Shown: positions 16,190-24,721 of the stretch, in pieces
Layout: the number at the start of each line of letters is the position of its first letter
Position numbering within the stretch: the stretch's first letter is position 1
Source: Phocaeicola fibrisolvens
GTDB taxonomy: Bacteria; Bacteroidota; Bacteroidia; Bacteroidales; Bacteroidaceae
Assembly: GCF_025567125.1 (NCBI RefSeq)
Contig: NZ_JAOQJI010000016.1
Location: 16,119 to 80,118 of the forward strand
DNA: 64,000 nt
Direction of reading: 5' to 3'
Notes under the pieces: model-generated
Databases searched by the model: none
What the model was told of the DNA's origin: nothing
Seen by the model: the letters and a program-made list of their open reading frames with translations, nothing else
Made by a program: the position numbers and the translations under genes

Positions 16190-17728
16190 TTACTTAATTT
16201 CCAGTGTTACGATAGATTTGGCCGGTAATTTGATTTCCAACCCGTTTTTGGTCAGTTTGGCACCTTTGAAATCAGCCAGTTTCACCTTGTCAGGCTGTTC
16301 AAACGTATTATAATCGTCTATATTGTCGGAGGTCAGAATACGGCCGGTCACCGATTTGGCTTTCACGTCACCCAACGTCAGCGTGATGTCCTGTGATTCT
16401 TTCAGGTCAATGTTCGACAAGGATACATGGATGGCTCCGGCTTTATCGCGGGAAGCGGTGGCACTGACCATCGGCACAATGCGGTCGTCGCGTACGATTT
16501 TCCGTTCACACTGTAAATCCAAAGGCAGATAGGTGGCATCCTGATGCACATTATACATCTGGAACACATAATAGGTCGGAGTCAGCACCATCTTGTCGTC
16601 CTTTGTCAAAATCATGGACTGAAGCACATTGACCACCTGTGCGATGTTGGTCATCTTCACACGGTCAGTGTACTTATGGAAAATGTCCAGACTCAAGGAA
16701 GCCACAAACGCATCACGCAGCGTGTTCTGCTGGTAAAGATGCCCGCTAACGGTGCCCGGTTCTTCATCCCACCAGGTTCCCCATTCGTCGACCATCAATC
16801 CAATCTGCTTCTTCGGGTCGTATTTGTCCATGATAGCAATGTGGCGTTTCAGCACGTCTTCAATTTCACGGCACTTACCTACCGTCCAGTAATAATCCTC
16901 GTCGTTGAACTTGGTAGCCGAACCTTTGCTGCCATCCCAACCCAATACCGTATAATAATGCAAGGAAATACCATCCATGCGATGTCCGATGTTCTTCATC
17001 AGCACCTCGGTCCAGTTGTAGTCATAATCGCTGGCTCCACTGGCAATCTTAAACAGACGGTTGCCGTCGTAATTGCGGCAATAAGTGGAATAACGGCGAT
17101 ACAAATCGGAATAGTATTCCGGACGCATGCTGCCACCGCATCCCCAACTTTCATTTCCGACGCCGAAATATTTCACCTTCCACGGTTTTTCACGTCCGTT
17201 TTCCTTTCTCAGTTTTGCCATCGGGCTTCCCTGTTCAGAGGTCATGTATTCCACCCACTTGGCCATTTCTTCCACACTTCCGCTACCTACGTTTCCGCTG
17301 ATGTAAGGTTCACATCCCAGCATTTCGCACAGGTTCAGAAATTCGTGCGTACCGAAACTGTTGTCTTCCACGGTACCTCCCCAGTTGTTGTTGACCATGC
17401 GCGGACGTTTTTCACGCGGACCGATGCCGTCCATCCAGTGATATTCATCGGCAAAGCATCCTCCCGGCCAACGAAGTACAGGCACTTTCAAAGCCTTCAA
17501 CGCCTCGAATACGTCTTTACGATACCCGTTGATGTTCGGTATCGGCGAATCTTCTCCCACCCAGAGACCACCATAAATACAGGTACCCAGATGTTCGGCA
17601 AACTGACCATAAATTTCTTTGTTGATGATTTGTTTTCCCTGTTCCGGATGAACAGTCACTGTAGCCTTTTGTTGGGCAAACAAAGGCATCGCGGCAAAAA
17701 AAGCCAACCCTAGAATTGCATTTTTCAT
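16190..17728 (-). CDS. Alpha-L-arabinofuranosidase, glycoside hydrolase family 51
   Basis: A 512-residue secreted GH51 enzyme. The signal peptide ends near MPLFAQQ (residue 20). The clan GH-A barrel shows RWPGGCFADEYHW, the acid/base motif GNESWG and the nucleophile region VDEWGTWWDEEPGT. A C-terminal beta-sandwich ends the protein (SVTGRILTSDNIDDYNTF onward). GH51 enzymes release terminal L-arabinofuranose from arabinan and arabinoxylan. The gene stands alone with its own -7 element (17764-17772) and no SusC/SusD partner nearby, so which polysaccharide it serves cannot be told. Confidence 0.93.
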   Translation of the reverse strand: MKNAILGLAFFAAMPLFAQQKATVTVHPEQGKQIINKEIYGQFAEHLGTCIYGGLWVGEDSPIPNINGYRKDVFEALKALKVPVLRWPGGCFADEYHWMDGIGPREKRPRMVNNNWGGTVEDNSFGTHEFLNLCEMLGCEPYISGNVGSGSVEEMAKWVEYMTSEQGSPMAKLRKENGREKPWKVKYFGVGNESWGCGGSMRPEYYSDLYRRYSTYCRNYDGNRLFKIASGASDYDYNWTEVLMKNIGHRMDGISLHYYTVLGWDGSKGSATKFNDEDYYWTVGKCREIEDVLKRHIAIMDKYDPKKQIGLMVDEWGTWWDEEPGTVSGHLYQQNTLRDAFVASLSLDIFHKYTDRVKMTNIAQVVNVLQSMILTKDDKMVLTPTYYVFQMYNVHQDATYLPLDLQCERKIVRDDRIVPMVSATASRDKAGAIHVSLSNIDLKESQDITLTLGDVKAKSVTGRILTSDNIDDYNTFEQPDKVKLADFKGAKLTKNGLEIKLPAKSIVTLEIK

Positions 17729-17763
17729 AACTTTATTGATTTTATTTTGTCGTTTTTCACCCT

Positions 17764-17772
17764 ACAAAAATA
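17764..17772 (-). promoter_or_regulatory. -7 promoter element for the GH51 gene
   Basis: Minus strand TATTTTTGT, 36 bases before the ATG; matches TAnnTTTG. Confidence 0.5.
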
Positions 17773-17910
17773 AATAATTTTCCTACGCATAAGGTGTACA
17801 ACAACACACTTTCAGGAGGAGAATTGAACATTCCCTTAAAAATACTTGAAAAATAAACTCCAAAGCACATATTCCTTCCCGTCTTCGCAACAGGATACCA
17901 AGTTTTCTAC

Positions 17911-17919
17911 TACTTTTGC
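17911..17919 (+). promoter_or_regulatory. -7 promoter element for mltG
   Basis: TACTTTTGC matches TAnnTTTGC and lies 17 bases before the ATG at 17937. That implies a very short leader and argues against a start further upstream. Confidence 0.55.
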
Positions 17920-17936
17920 ATCCAAAATTATTTCAC

Positions 17937-18962
17937 ATGCATTCTAAGAAACGAATTATTCTTTGGTCTGTCATAGCGACCGTCCTTCTAGCAGGAATCA
18001 TCAGCATCTTCTGTCTGCTGTTCAACCGTCCGCTTCAGCTCACGCAGCCCACCTTTATTTACATTGACGGCGACGACACCGCTGATTCGGTTTATGTCAA
18101 GATACAGCACGACCTGCATGGAAAGCACCTGGCAGGTTTCCGCATGCTTTCACGCTTCAAATCTTATGACAAGCATATTCACACTGGAGCTTACCGCTTT
18201 GACGCGCAGACCAACACCCTGACCTTGTTCCGTCGTCTGAGCAGCGGACACCAGACACCGGTAAAAGTAACCATCCCCAGCGTCCGTACACTGGACCGCC
18301 TGGCACATTCACTGGACCGCCAACTCATGGCCGATTCCACGGAAATTTTCACGCTGATGTGCGACAGCAGTTTCTGTGATTCTTTGGGATTCACCTACGA
18401 AACGCTTCCGGCACTCTTTATTCCGAATACCTACGAGGTGTACTGGAACATGCAGGCGAAAGATTTCTTCCAACGTATGAAAAAGGAATACAACCGTTTT
18501 TGGAACGAAGAGCGGAAAGCGAAGGCAAAGGCTGCCGGACTGACTCCGGTGGAGGTGAGCACACTCGCCTCCATCGTGGAAGAAGAAACTGCCAACCGGG
18601 GAGAGATGCCCATGGTGGCCGAACTCTATCTGAACCGTCTGCAAGCCGATATGCCGCTGCAAGCCGACCCTACCGTGAAATTCAGCTTACAGGAATTCGG
18701 CCTGCGTCGCATCCTCCACAAGCATTTGGAGGCAGACAGCCCCTACAACACCTACAAGCATACCGGACTTCCTCCCGGACCTATCCGCATTGCTTCTATT
18801 CAGGGCATAGAAAGCGTGTTGAATCATGCACAACATGACTATCTTTATATGTGTGCCAAGGAAGATTTCTCGGGCACGCATAATTTTGCCGTCACCTTTG
18901 CCGAACACCAGGCCAATGCGCGCCGTTACCAGCAGGCGTTGAACAAGAGAAACATCCGTTAG
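17937..18962 (+). CDS. mltG: Endolytic peptidoglycan transglycosylase MltG
   Basis: A 341-residue inner-membrane-anchored protein with one N-terminal helix (about 9-30) and a periplasmic YceG/MltG domain. The catalytic region reads LASIVEEETANRGEMPMVAELYLNRL and contains the conserved catalytic Glu. Later come LQADPTVKF and PYNTYKHTGLPPGPI, both family signatures. MltG cleaves nascent glycan strands and sets their length. The in-frame TTG at 17916 lies within the promoter element and is not used here as the start. Its stop codon forms one arm of a hairpin shared with the convergent trkA gene. Confidence 0.93.
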   Translation: MHSKKRIILWSVIATVLLAGIISIFCLLFNRPLQLTQPTFIYIDGDDTADSVYVKIQHDLHGKHLAGFRMLSRFKSYDKHIHTGAYRFDAQTNTLTLFRRLSSGHQTPVKVTIPSVRTLDRLAHSLDRQLMADSTEIFTLMCDSSFCDSLGFTYETLPALFIPNTYEVYWNMQAKDFFQRMKKEYNRFWNEERKAKAKAAGLTPVEVSTLASIVEEETANRGEMPMVAELYLNRLQADMPLQADPTVKFSLQEFGLRRILHKHLEADSPYNTYKHTGLPPGPIRIASIQGIESVLNHAQHDYLYMCAKEDFSGTHNFAVTFAEHQANARRYQQALNKRNIR

Positions 18963-18976
18963 GCTTACCTAACGGA
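18955..18976. repeat. Perfect hairpin built from two convergent stop codons
   Basis: TCCGTTAGG (18955-18963), loop CTTA, CCTAACGGA (18968-18976). The left arm contains the mltG stop (18960-18962) and the right arm contains the trkA stop (18969-18971). There is no T-run on either side. Confidence 0.7.
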
Positions 18977-19658
18977 CGGATTTCCAAAACTGCATGAAAC
19001 GGGAATAAGGACCGTAGCACACCAGGCCGTCGCCTTGCTGCAATGCATAGTCCTCGGGGAATGCATTGGAAACTTCGCGTTCAAAGACGGAGATTCCCAG
19101 AAAATTCTGAACCTGCTTTCCCTTTATTAGCGAAATCAGCTTGATGCCGAACTCCTGCTCCAGATTCAGTTCGTTCAGGTGATAACCTACCAGTTTGGAA
19201 GGTACCACAAACTTGAACACATACGTATTTTCGTCAATCTGAAACAACTCGGCTCCTCCGTCCAATTCCAGCTGCTGCGCCAGCAAACGGGCAGCATCCT
19301 GCTCGGGAGTCAGGATACGGTCGATGGAAAAAGCTTCCAGCACCGCCTTATGCACCTCATCGACAGCCCGGGCATAGATACGTTTCACCTTCAGTTTCTT
19401 CAGCAGCGACACAATGCGGACCGAGGCCCCGAAATTGTCGCCTATCGCCACAATGGCCGCATCCACGCTTTTTAAAGGCAGCACGGAAAGAGCCGTCTCA
19501 TCCGTAGCATCGAGCACAAACGACGCCGCCATGCGGTCTTTCACACTGTCCACATGCAGGCTATTGCTGTCGACCCCTGCCACTTCATGCCCCATGGCAG
19601 TCAGTTCCATTGCCAGCATACTGCCATAATGGCCCAAACCAATAATCAGATATTTCAT
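18969..19658 (-). CDS. trkA: Potassium uptake regulatory subunit TrkA/KtrA
   Basis: A 229-residue RCK protein. A Rossmann-type NAD/nucleotide-binding N-terminus (MKYLIIGLGHYGSMLAMEL) is followed by a TrkA-C domain in the last 80 residues. The size fits a single-RCK KtrA-like subunit rather than the double-length E. coli TrkA. It gates the membrane channel in response to bound nucleotide. The next gene upstream, 4 bases away, encodes the channel protein, so the two form a K+ uptake operon. Confidence 0.92.
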   Translation of the reverse strand: MKYLIIGLGHYGSMLAMELTAMGHEVAGVDSNSLHVDSVKDRMAASFVLDATDETALSVLPLKSVDAAIVAIGDNFGASVRIVSLLKKLKVKRIYARAVDEVHKAVLEAFSIDRILTPEQDAARLLAQQLELDGGAELFQIDENTYVFKFVVPSKLVGYHLNELNLEQEFGIKLISLIKGKQVQNFLGISVFEREVSNAFPEDYALQQGDGLVCYGPYSRFMQFWKSVR

Positions 19659-19661
19659 ACG

Positions 19662-21491
19662 TCAGTTGATGATAATGTTGTCACTTGGATATTTGTAATT
19701 TCGTTTTCTCTCCTGCCGTACCAGTCCGGTGAGTAGGGTAAACGCTCCTACACGTCCTACGTACATCAGCAGGATAACCAGCAGCTTGCTGGCATCACCC
19801 AGCGTGGGCGTCAGGTTCAGGCTGGACCCCACAGTGCTCAATGCCGACACACATTCAAAGGTCACCGCCAGCAGTCCGGCCTGCGGCTCTAACATACTCA
19901 ACGCAAAAATAGCTACGAAAGCCAGAAACAGATAGAGCATCATGGCCGCATTGGAACGCCGAATGGAATCGTGCGAAAGTTCCCTCCGCAAAATGGTCAC
20001 CCGGTCGGCTCCACGTATCACAGCCCACAGGTTGATCAGCACCACAGCACACACATTCACCTTCACACCGCCAGCCGTAGACTGTGTGCCCCCTCCTATC
20101 ACCATCAGTACAATCATGAGCAGCAGGGTCTGTAAGGAGAGCGACGTGAGACTCACACTGGCAAAGCCTGCCGTACGCGGACAGGAAGAATTAAAGAAAG
20201 CATGCACCCACTTATCCAACACCGGCATCCCGGCAAACGAATGGTTCCATTCCAAAGCTGCTATGACCAACGTACCTCCTACCAGGAGTATACCTGTGGC
20301 CACCAGCACAATCTTGGTGTTCAAGTTATACAGATGCACTTTCTGACGGAACCGACCGGCACGATGCAACACCCGCCATTTCAGATAACCCAGGTAGTAA
20401 GCTACGGTTTCATAGAGGTTGACCAATATCGGGAAACCGATTCCTCCCAACGCAATCAGAAGTCCCAAGGTGACATACAGCAGATTATGTTCCTGCATAA
20501 CCGCCGGATTGCTCATTCCGCCGGGCAAGGTGGAAAAACCGGCATTACAGAAGGCCGATACCGAATGAAAAGCCGAAAAAAAGAGTTCTTCCCGCAAATT
20601 CATCCCCAGCGTATCATGGATGCTGAACCAAATAACGGCCATTCCGACCCCTTCGATGGCCAGCGTGAATCCTAATATATATAATAAGGTAGATAAAAGG
20701 GAGTTCAACGAATTGGAACTGATCATGTCGCCCACCATCAACTGGTTGTAGAGCGAAGTGTTTCCCATGAAGAACATGGCGAAAAAGCTAGTCAGCGTCA
20801 TCACACCCAAACCACCGATTTGAATCAGCAGAATAATCAGTACCTGTCCCTCCAGCGTAAAAGTGGAAGGCACATCCACACTGACTAGTCCTGTCACACA
20901 GGTGGCACTGGTCGCGGTGAACAAGGCATCAATGAAGGATATTCCCTGATAAGTGGCGCGAGGCAGCATCAGCAACCCCGTTCCCACCAGAATGAATACC
21001 AGGAAACTGCCGGCCAGAATCAACGACGGATTGGTGCGCTTGCCCAACAGCCGGACCAGAATACCCGAAAGCTGAGAGAACGAAAGCAACAACAACACCG
21101 CTCCCTTGTAAAATGTATGATGGAAGAAAACCCACACCCAATATACGCCTGTAGTCTCCTCCGGTTTCTTGAAAATGACGGGCAACAACGTGAGATAGAG
21201 TAGTATGGTAAGAATCCAAGTCCAAGGTGTGAACTTGAACGGAGAATCTTCCTGCCGGAACAGAATCTGCAAAGTGGTGGTCAGCAGGTAAACAATCCAA
21301 ACGGCATGATACACCCCATGCACCACCGTCTGTTCTCCAGCCGAAATCCGGAAACCATATTCATACACGATAGTGAGCAGGAAAACCATTCCACACAGAA
21401 AATTCACCCCCATTACCCAATTGAGCAACCGGTTGATGCGCGGCACCAGCAGTTTCTTCTTATATAAGTAAAGTCGTTCCCAATAATCCAT
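19662..21491 (-). CDS. trkH: Potassium uptake channel subunit TrkH/KtrB
   Basis: A 609-residue integral membrane protein of the TrkH/TrkG/KtrB superfamily. It has four pore-loop repeats with filter segments such as TSATCVTGLVSVDVPSTF, HSVSAFCNAGFSTLP, NSSCPRTAGFASV and ALSTVGSSLNLTP. Two or three extra hydrophobic helices precede the core (about residues 20-160), making it longer than KtrB of Firmicutes. It forms the K+ translocating pore and is partnered by TrkA just downstream. Confidence 0.93.
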   Translation of the reverse strand: MDYWERLYLYKKKLLVPRINRLLNWVMGVNFLCGMVFLLTIVYEYGFRISAGEQTVVHGVYHAVWIVYLLTTTLQILFRQEDSPFKFTPWTWILTILLYLTLLPVIFKKPEETTGVYWVWVFFHHTFYKGAVLLLLSFSQLSGILVRLLGKRTNPSLILAGSFLVFILVGTGLLMLPRATYQGISFIDALFTATSATCVTGLVSVDVPSTFTLEGQVLIILLIQIGGLGVMTLTSFFAMFFMGNTSLYNQLMVGDMISSNSLNSLLSTLLYILGFTLAIEGVGMAVIWFSIHDTLGMNLREELFFSAFHSVSAFCNAGFSTLPGGMSNPAVMQEHNLLYVTLGLLIALGGIGFPILVNLYETVAYYLGYLKWRVLHRAGRFRQKVHLYNLNTKIVLVATGILLVGGTLVIAALEWNHSFAGMPVLDKWVHAFFNSSCPRTAGFASVSLTSLSLQTLLLMIVLMVIGGGTQSTAGGVKVNVCAVVLINLWAVIRGADRVTILRRELSHDSIRRSNAAMMLYLFLAFVAIFALSMLEPQAGLLAVTFECVSALSTVGSSLNLTPTLGDASKLLVILLMYVGRVGAFTLLTGLVRQERKRNYKYPSDNIIIN

Positions 21492-21642
21492 CTCTCATCT
21501 CGTTTTGAGGTACGGTTGCAAATGTATGGAAAAATCCATATACTTACACATCTGATGCCGGAAATCTGCCTGAATCCGAAACCGGAGATAAAAAGGTGAT
21601 AAGAAAAAAGCAAAATGAGTTGTTTGTTATCATTTATTTCCA

Positions 21643-21650
21643 TATTTTTG
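21643..21650 (+). promoter_or_regulatory. -7 promoter element for trpB2
   Basis: TATTTTTG, 27 bases before the ATG at 21678. No well-spaced -33 element is visible. Confidence 0.4.
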
Positions 21651-21677
21651 GCAAAACCTTAAAAAAAGTAAGCAATT

Positions 21678-23048
21678 ATGAGTAACAGACAGAAAAGATT
21701 CATCTTGCCTGAAGATGAAATACCAAAATATTGGTATAACATTCAAGCCGACATGGTCAACAAACCCATGCCGCCGCTGAACCCGGCCACCAAAGAACCT
21801 TTGAAGCCGGAAGACCTTTATCCGATTTTTGCCAAAGAGCTCTGCCATCAGGAACTGAACCAGACAGACACCTGGATTGAGATTCCGGAAGAAGTGAGAG
21901 AGATGTACAAATACTACCGCAGCACCCCGCTGGTACGTGCTTACGGACTGGAAAAGGCACTGGGAACACCTGCCCACATTTATTTCAAGAACGAAAGCGT
22001 CAGCCCCATTGGTTCACACAAGCTGAACTCGGCACTGGCACAGGCCTACTACTGCAAGAAGGAAGGGGTGACAAACATCACGACCGAAACGGGAGCCGGA
22101 CAATGGGGAGCCGCCTTGGCATACGCAGCCAAAGTATTCGGCCTGGAAGCTGCCGTCTATCAGGTAAAAATCAGCTACGAACAGAAACCGTACCGCCGCA
22201 GCATCATGCAGACCTTCGGAGCACAGGTCACTCCTTCTCCCTCCATGTCTACCCGTGCCGGAAAAAATATCCTGACCAAATATCCGAACCATCAAGGTTC
22301 ACTGGGTACCGCCATTTCAGAAGCCATCGAACTGGCACGTACCACCCCGAACTGTAAATATACTCTTGGGTCGGTATTGAGTCACGTAACCTTGCACCAG
22401 ACGATTATCGGACTGGAAGCAGAAAAACAGATGGCCATGGCCGGAGAATACCCCGACATGATTATCGGATGCTTCGGAGGAGGTTCCAACTTTGGAGGCA
22501 TCAGCTTCCCGTTCATGCGCCACACCATTCTGGAAGGAAAGAAAACACGTTATATTGCTGCCGAACCGGCTTCCTGCCCGAAACTGACACGTGGAAAATT
22601 TGAATATGACTTCGGCGACGAGGCTGGCTACACACCGCTGCTACCGATGTTCACCTTGGGACATAACTTTACCCCGGCCAACATTCACGCCGGAGGTCTC
22701 CGCTACCACGGGGCAGGTGTCATCGTTTCCCAACTGATGAAAGACCACCTGATGGAAGCTGTCGATATCGAACAGCTCGACACCTTCAAGGCCGGATGCC
22801 TATTTGCCCGTGCTGAAGGCATCATACCGGCTCCGGAATCTTGCCACGCCATTGCCGCCACCATTCAGGAGGCTGAGAAGTGCAAAAAAACAGGCGAAGA
22901 AAAAGTCATCCTCTTCAATCTATCAGGTCACGGACTGATTGACATGAGTGCTTACGACCAGTATCTGTCGGGCAACCTGACCAACTATTCCCTGACGGAA
23001 GAAGACATCGAAAAGAGTCTGGAAGATGTGCCTAAAGTAGACTTTTGA
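21678..23048 (+). CDS. trpB: Tryptophan synthase beta chain, TrpB2 type
   Basis: A 456-residue PLP enzyme with the long TrpB2 N-terminus (FILPEDEIPKYWYNIQADM). The PLP lysine is in GSHKLNSA (Lys115), and the phosphate-binding glycine loop is CFGGGSNFGG. The length and N-terminus separate it from the roughly 400-residue TrpB1 that partners TrpA. TrpB2 enzymes join indole and serine, and in many genomes act without TrpA as an indole-salvage enzyme. No trpA or other trp gene is near. The gene is followed by a 22-bp-period palindrome array and then a bidirectional terminator. Confidence 0.92.
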   Translation: MSNRQKRFILPEDEIPKYWYNIQADMVNKPMPPLNPATKEPLKPEDLYPIFAKELCHQELNQTDTWIEIPEEVREMYKYYRSTPLVRAYGLEKALGTPAHIYFKNESVSPIGSHKLNSALAQAYYCKKEGVTNITTETGAGQWGAALAYAAKVFGLEAAVYQVKISYEQKPYRRSIMQTFGAQVTPSPSMSTRAGKNILTKYPNHQGSLGTAISEAIELARTTPNCKYTLGSVLSHVTLHQTIIGLEAEKQMAMAGEYPDMIIGCFGGGSNFGGISFPFMRHTILEGKKTRYIAAEPASCPKLTRGKFEYDFGDEAGYTPLLPMFTLGHNFTPANIHAGGLRYHGAGVIVSQLMKDHLMEAVDIEQLDTFKAGCLFARAEGIIPAPESCHAIAATIQEAEKCKKTGEEKVILFNLSGHGLIDMSAYDQYLSGNLTNYSLTEEDIEKSLEDVPKVDF

Positions 23049-23058
23049 CACTCCCCTC

Positions 23059-23187
23059 AAAACGCCTAAGCGTTTCTGGTAAAACGTCGAAGAGTTTTCC
23101 TTCAAACGCCTAAGCGTTTTAAATCAAACGTCGAAGCGTTTTGTGCTAAACGTCGAAGCGTTTCCAATAAAACGTAAAAGCGTTTTT
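23059..23187. repeat. Array of six 22-bp-period AAACGY palindromes (array 1)
   Basis: Six near-palindromic units begin at 23059, 23081, 23103, 23125, 23147 and 23169, an exact 22-bp period. Most read AAACGYCKAAGCGTTT, that is, two AAACGY half-sites facing each other across four bases. Spacers between units are about 5 bp and unrelated. Unit 2 has a degenerate right half (GAGTTT) and unit 6 has AAAA in the centre. The array begins 10 bases after the trpB2 stop and ends just before the terminator, so it lies in the trpB2 3' untranslated region. A second array of the same family is at 49663-49768. Confidence 0.92.
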
Positions 23188-23201
23188 AATACCTATAAAA
23201 A

Positions 23202-23244
23202 AGCGGTGCCGGAAAGAGAACTTCTCCTCCGGCACCGCTCTTTT
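23202..23244. terminator. Bidirectional terminator between trpB2 and panD
   Basis: AGCGGTGCCGGA (23202-23213) and TCCGGCACCGCT (23228-23239) form a 12-bp perfect stem. CTTTTAT follows on the plus strand and TTTTTTAT on the minus strand, so it can end both trpB2 and panD transcripts. Confidence 0.88.
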
Positions 23245-23263
23245 ATATCATCTAAAACAGAGT

Positions 23264-23617
23264 CTACAAAAGACGATTAGTCGCCGTATCCGGGAAAACC
23301 ACCGTCGGTTTAAATCCCTTCGCTTCCTCAAAATCCATCAAGGCATACGACATGATAATCACCACATCTCCTACCTGTACCTTACGGGCCGCAGCCCCAT
23401 TCAGACAAATACACCCGGATCCGCGTTCGCCCTTGATAATATAAGTCTCAAAACGCTCTCCATTGTTATTGTCTACAATCTGCACCTTCTCTCCGGCAAT
23501 CAGGTTGGCCGCATCCATCAAATCTTCATCAATCGTAATGCTGCCCATATAATTCAGGTTCGCTTCCGTCACCGTTACGCAGTGAAGCTTTGATTTCAAC
23601 ACTTCAATCATCATCAT
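23264..23617 (-). CDS. panD: Aspartate 1-decarboxylase
   Basis: A 117-residue pyruvoyl enzyme precursor. The self-cleavage site is Gly25-Ser26 (NYMGSITID), which yields the pyruvoyl group on the new N-terminus. ERGSGCICLNGAAARKVQVGD is the conserved core. It makes beta-alanine for pantothenate. Three ATG codons stand in a row; I kept the first because the AGGA at the end of panC is best spaced from it. It starts 3 bases after the panC stop, forming a panC-panD operon. Confidence 0.95.
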   Translation of the reverse strand: MMMIEVLKSKLHCVTVTEANLNYMGSITIDEDLMDAANLIAGEKVQIVDNNNGERFETYIIKGERGSGCICLNGAAARKVQVGDVVIIMSYALMDFEEAKGFKPTVVFPDTATNRLL

Positions 23618-23620
23618 CCG

Positions 23621-24466
23621 TTATCCTTTGTATTTAATGTTATCAATCAAACGTACATCGCCACAATATACTGTGATACAACCCACAATATAATTGCTTT
23701 CATCCCATGCTCTTACAGGCTGAAGTGTATTGCCATCCACAATTTCAAAATATTCCAGCTCCAAACCTGGCGCACGGCGAATACAATCCTCCACAAATTG
23801 CTTGGTCTCCATCAGGATACGCGACTTGCTGAAATCCACACTGGCAAACAAAGCTCTTGATATCTGCACGGCTTCCTTCCGTTGCTCCGGAGTGAGACGT
23901 GCATTCCGGCTACTTAGAGCCAGTCCGTCCTCCTCTCGCACAATCGGACATCCCACAATCTGGATATCAAAAGGATACTTGCGTACCATTTCACGGATAA
24001 TAGCCAGCTGCTGGAAATCTTTCTCACCAAAGTAAGCCCGGTCAGGCGCTACTATCAAGAACAACTTGCTCACTACCTGACAAACTCCATTGAAATGTCC
24101 CGGACGATATTTTCCTTCCATTACCGTATCGAGCGGTGCATAGCTGAACTGACGGGTATCAGGCTCCGGATACATTTCCTCTACCGAAGGAGCAAATACC
24201 AGCGTGGCCCCACAAGATTCCAGCAACGCACAATCCGCCTCCAGCGTACGCGGATATTTCAAAAGGTCATTCTGATCGTTAAACTGTGTAGGGTTCACGA
24301 AGTCACTCACTACCACTACATCATTTTCAGCCACGGCACGTTTCACTAACGAAGCGTGTCCTGCATGCAGAGCTCCCATCGTCGGAACCAATCCGATTGT
24401 CTTTCCTTCTTTACGGAAAGCATCCAGTTCGGCGCGAAGCTCACTGATTGTTTGAATTAGCTTCAT
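23621..24466 (-). CDS. panC: Pantothenate synthetase (pantoate-beta-alanine ligase)
   Basis: A 281-residue cytoplasmic ligase with the HIGH-type motif PTMGALHAGH (28-37). Conserved blocks are DFVNPTQFNDQNDL, FGEKDFQQL and REEDGLALSSRN. It condenses pantoate with beta-alanine using ATP. I used the internal ATG at 24464-24466 (MKLIQTISEL) because the family starts there; the 14 extra in-frame codons upstream are not conserved in character. It is paired with panD, which supplies its beta-alanine. Confidence 0.94.
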   Translation of the reverse strand: MKLIQTISELRAELDAFRKEGKTIGLVPTMGALHAGHASLVKRAVAENDVVVVSDFVNPTQFNDQNDLLKYPRTLEADCALLESCGATLVFAPSVEEMYPEPDTRQFSYAPLDTVMEGKYRPGHFNGVCQVVSKLFLIVAPDRAYFGEKDFQQLAIIREMVRKYPFDIQIVGCPIVREEDGLALSSRNARLTPEQRKEAVQISRALFASVDFSKSRILMETKQFVEDCIRRAPGLELEYFEIVDGNTLQPVRAWDESNYIVGCITVYCGDVRLIDNIKYKG

Positions 24467-24686
24467 CTTATTCCTGTTTTTAATCATAAATTCAGAAAAC
24501 GGCTGCAAAGTAACTATTTATTTGCCACAAAAAGAAACGGAAACCGAAAATTCTTTCTACATTCACAGATTTTGCATTACCTATAACGTAGAACAAACAC
24601 TATTATACCATATTGTCTATCAACACATTAACATACTATAAGGATTTATAAACGGCTGCCAATTCGCTTCATTGCCGTATTTTTTG

Positions 24687-24695
24687 TATCTTTGC
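24687..24695 (+). promoter_or_regulatory. -7 promoter element for the starch-synthase-like gene
   Basis: TATCTTTGC, 26 bases before the ATG at 24722; the match to TAnnTTTG is exact. Confidence 0.6.
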
Positions 24696-24721
24696 AAACT
24701 GTTAAGAGCAACTATAATACA

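Noticed and set aside
16544..17713. Long antisense open frame opposite the GH51 gene
   Set aside because: It mirrors a gene with intact catalytic motifs; the His-rich translation is a by-product of codon usage.
23059..23187. CRISPR-like array
   Set aside because: The repeats are palindromic 16-18-mers with only about 5 bp between them and no cas genes. CRISPR spacers are about 30 bp.
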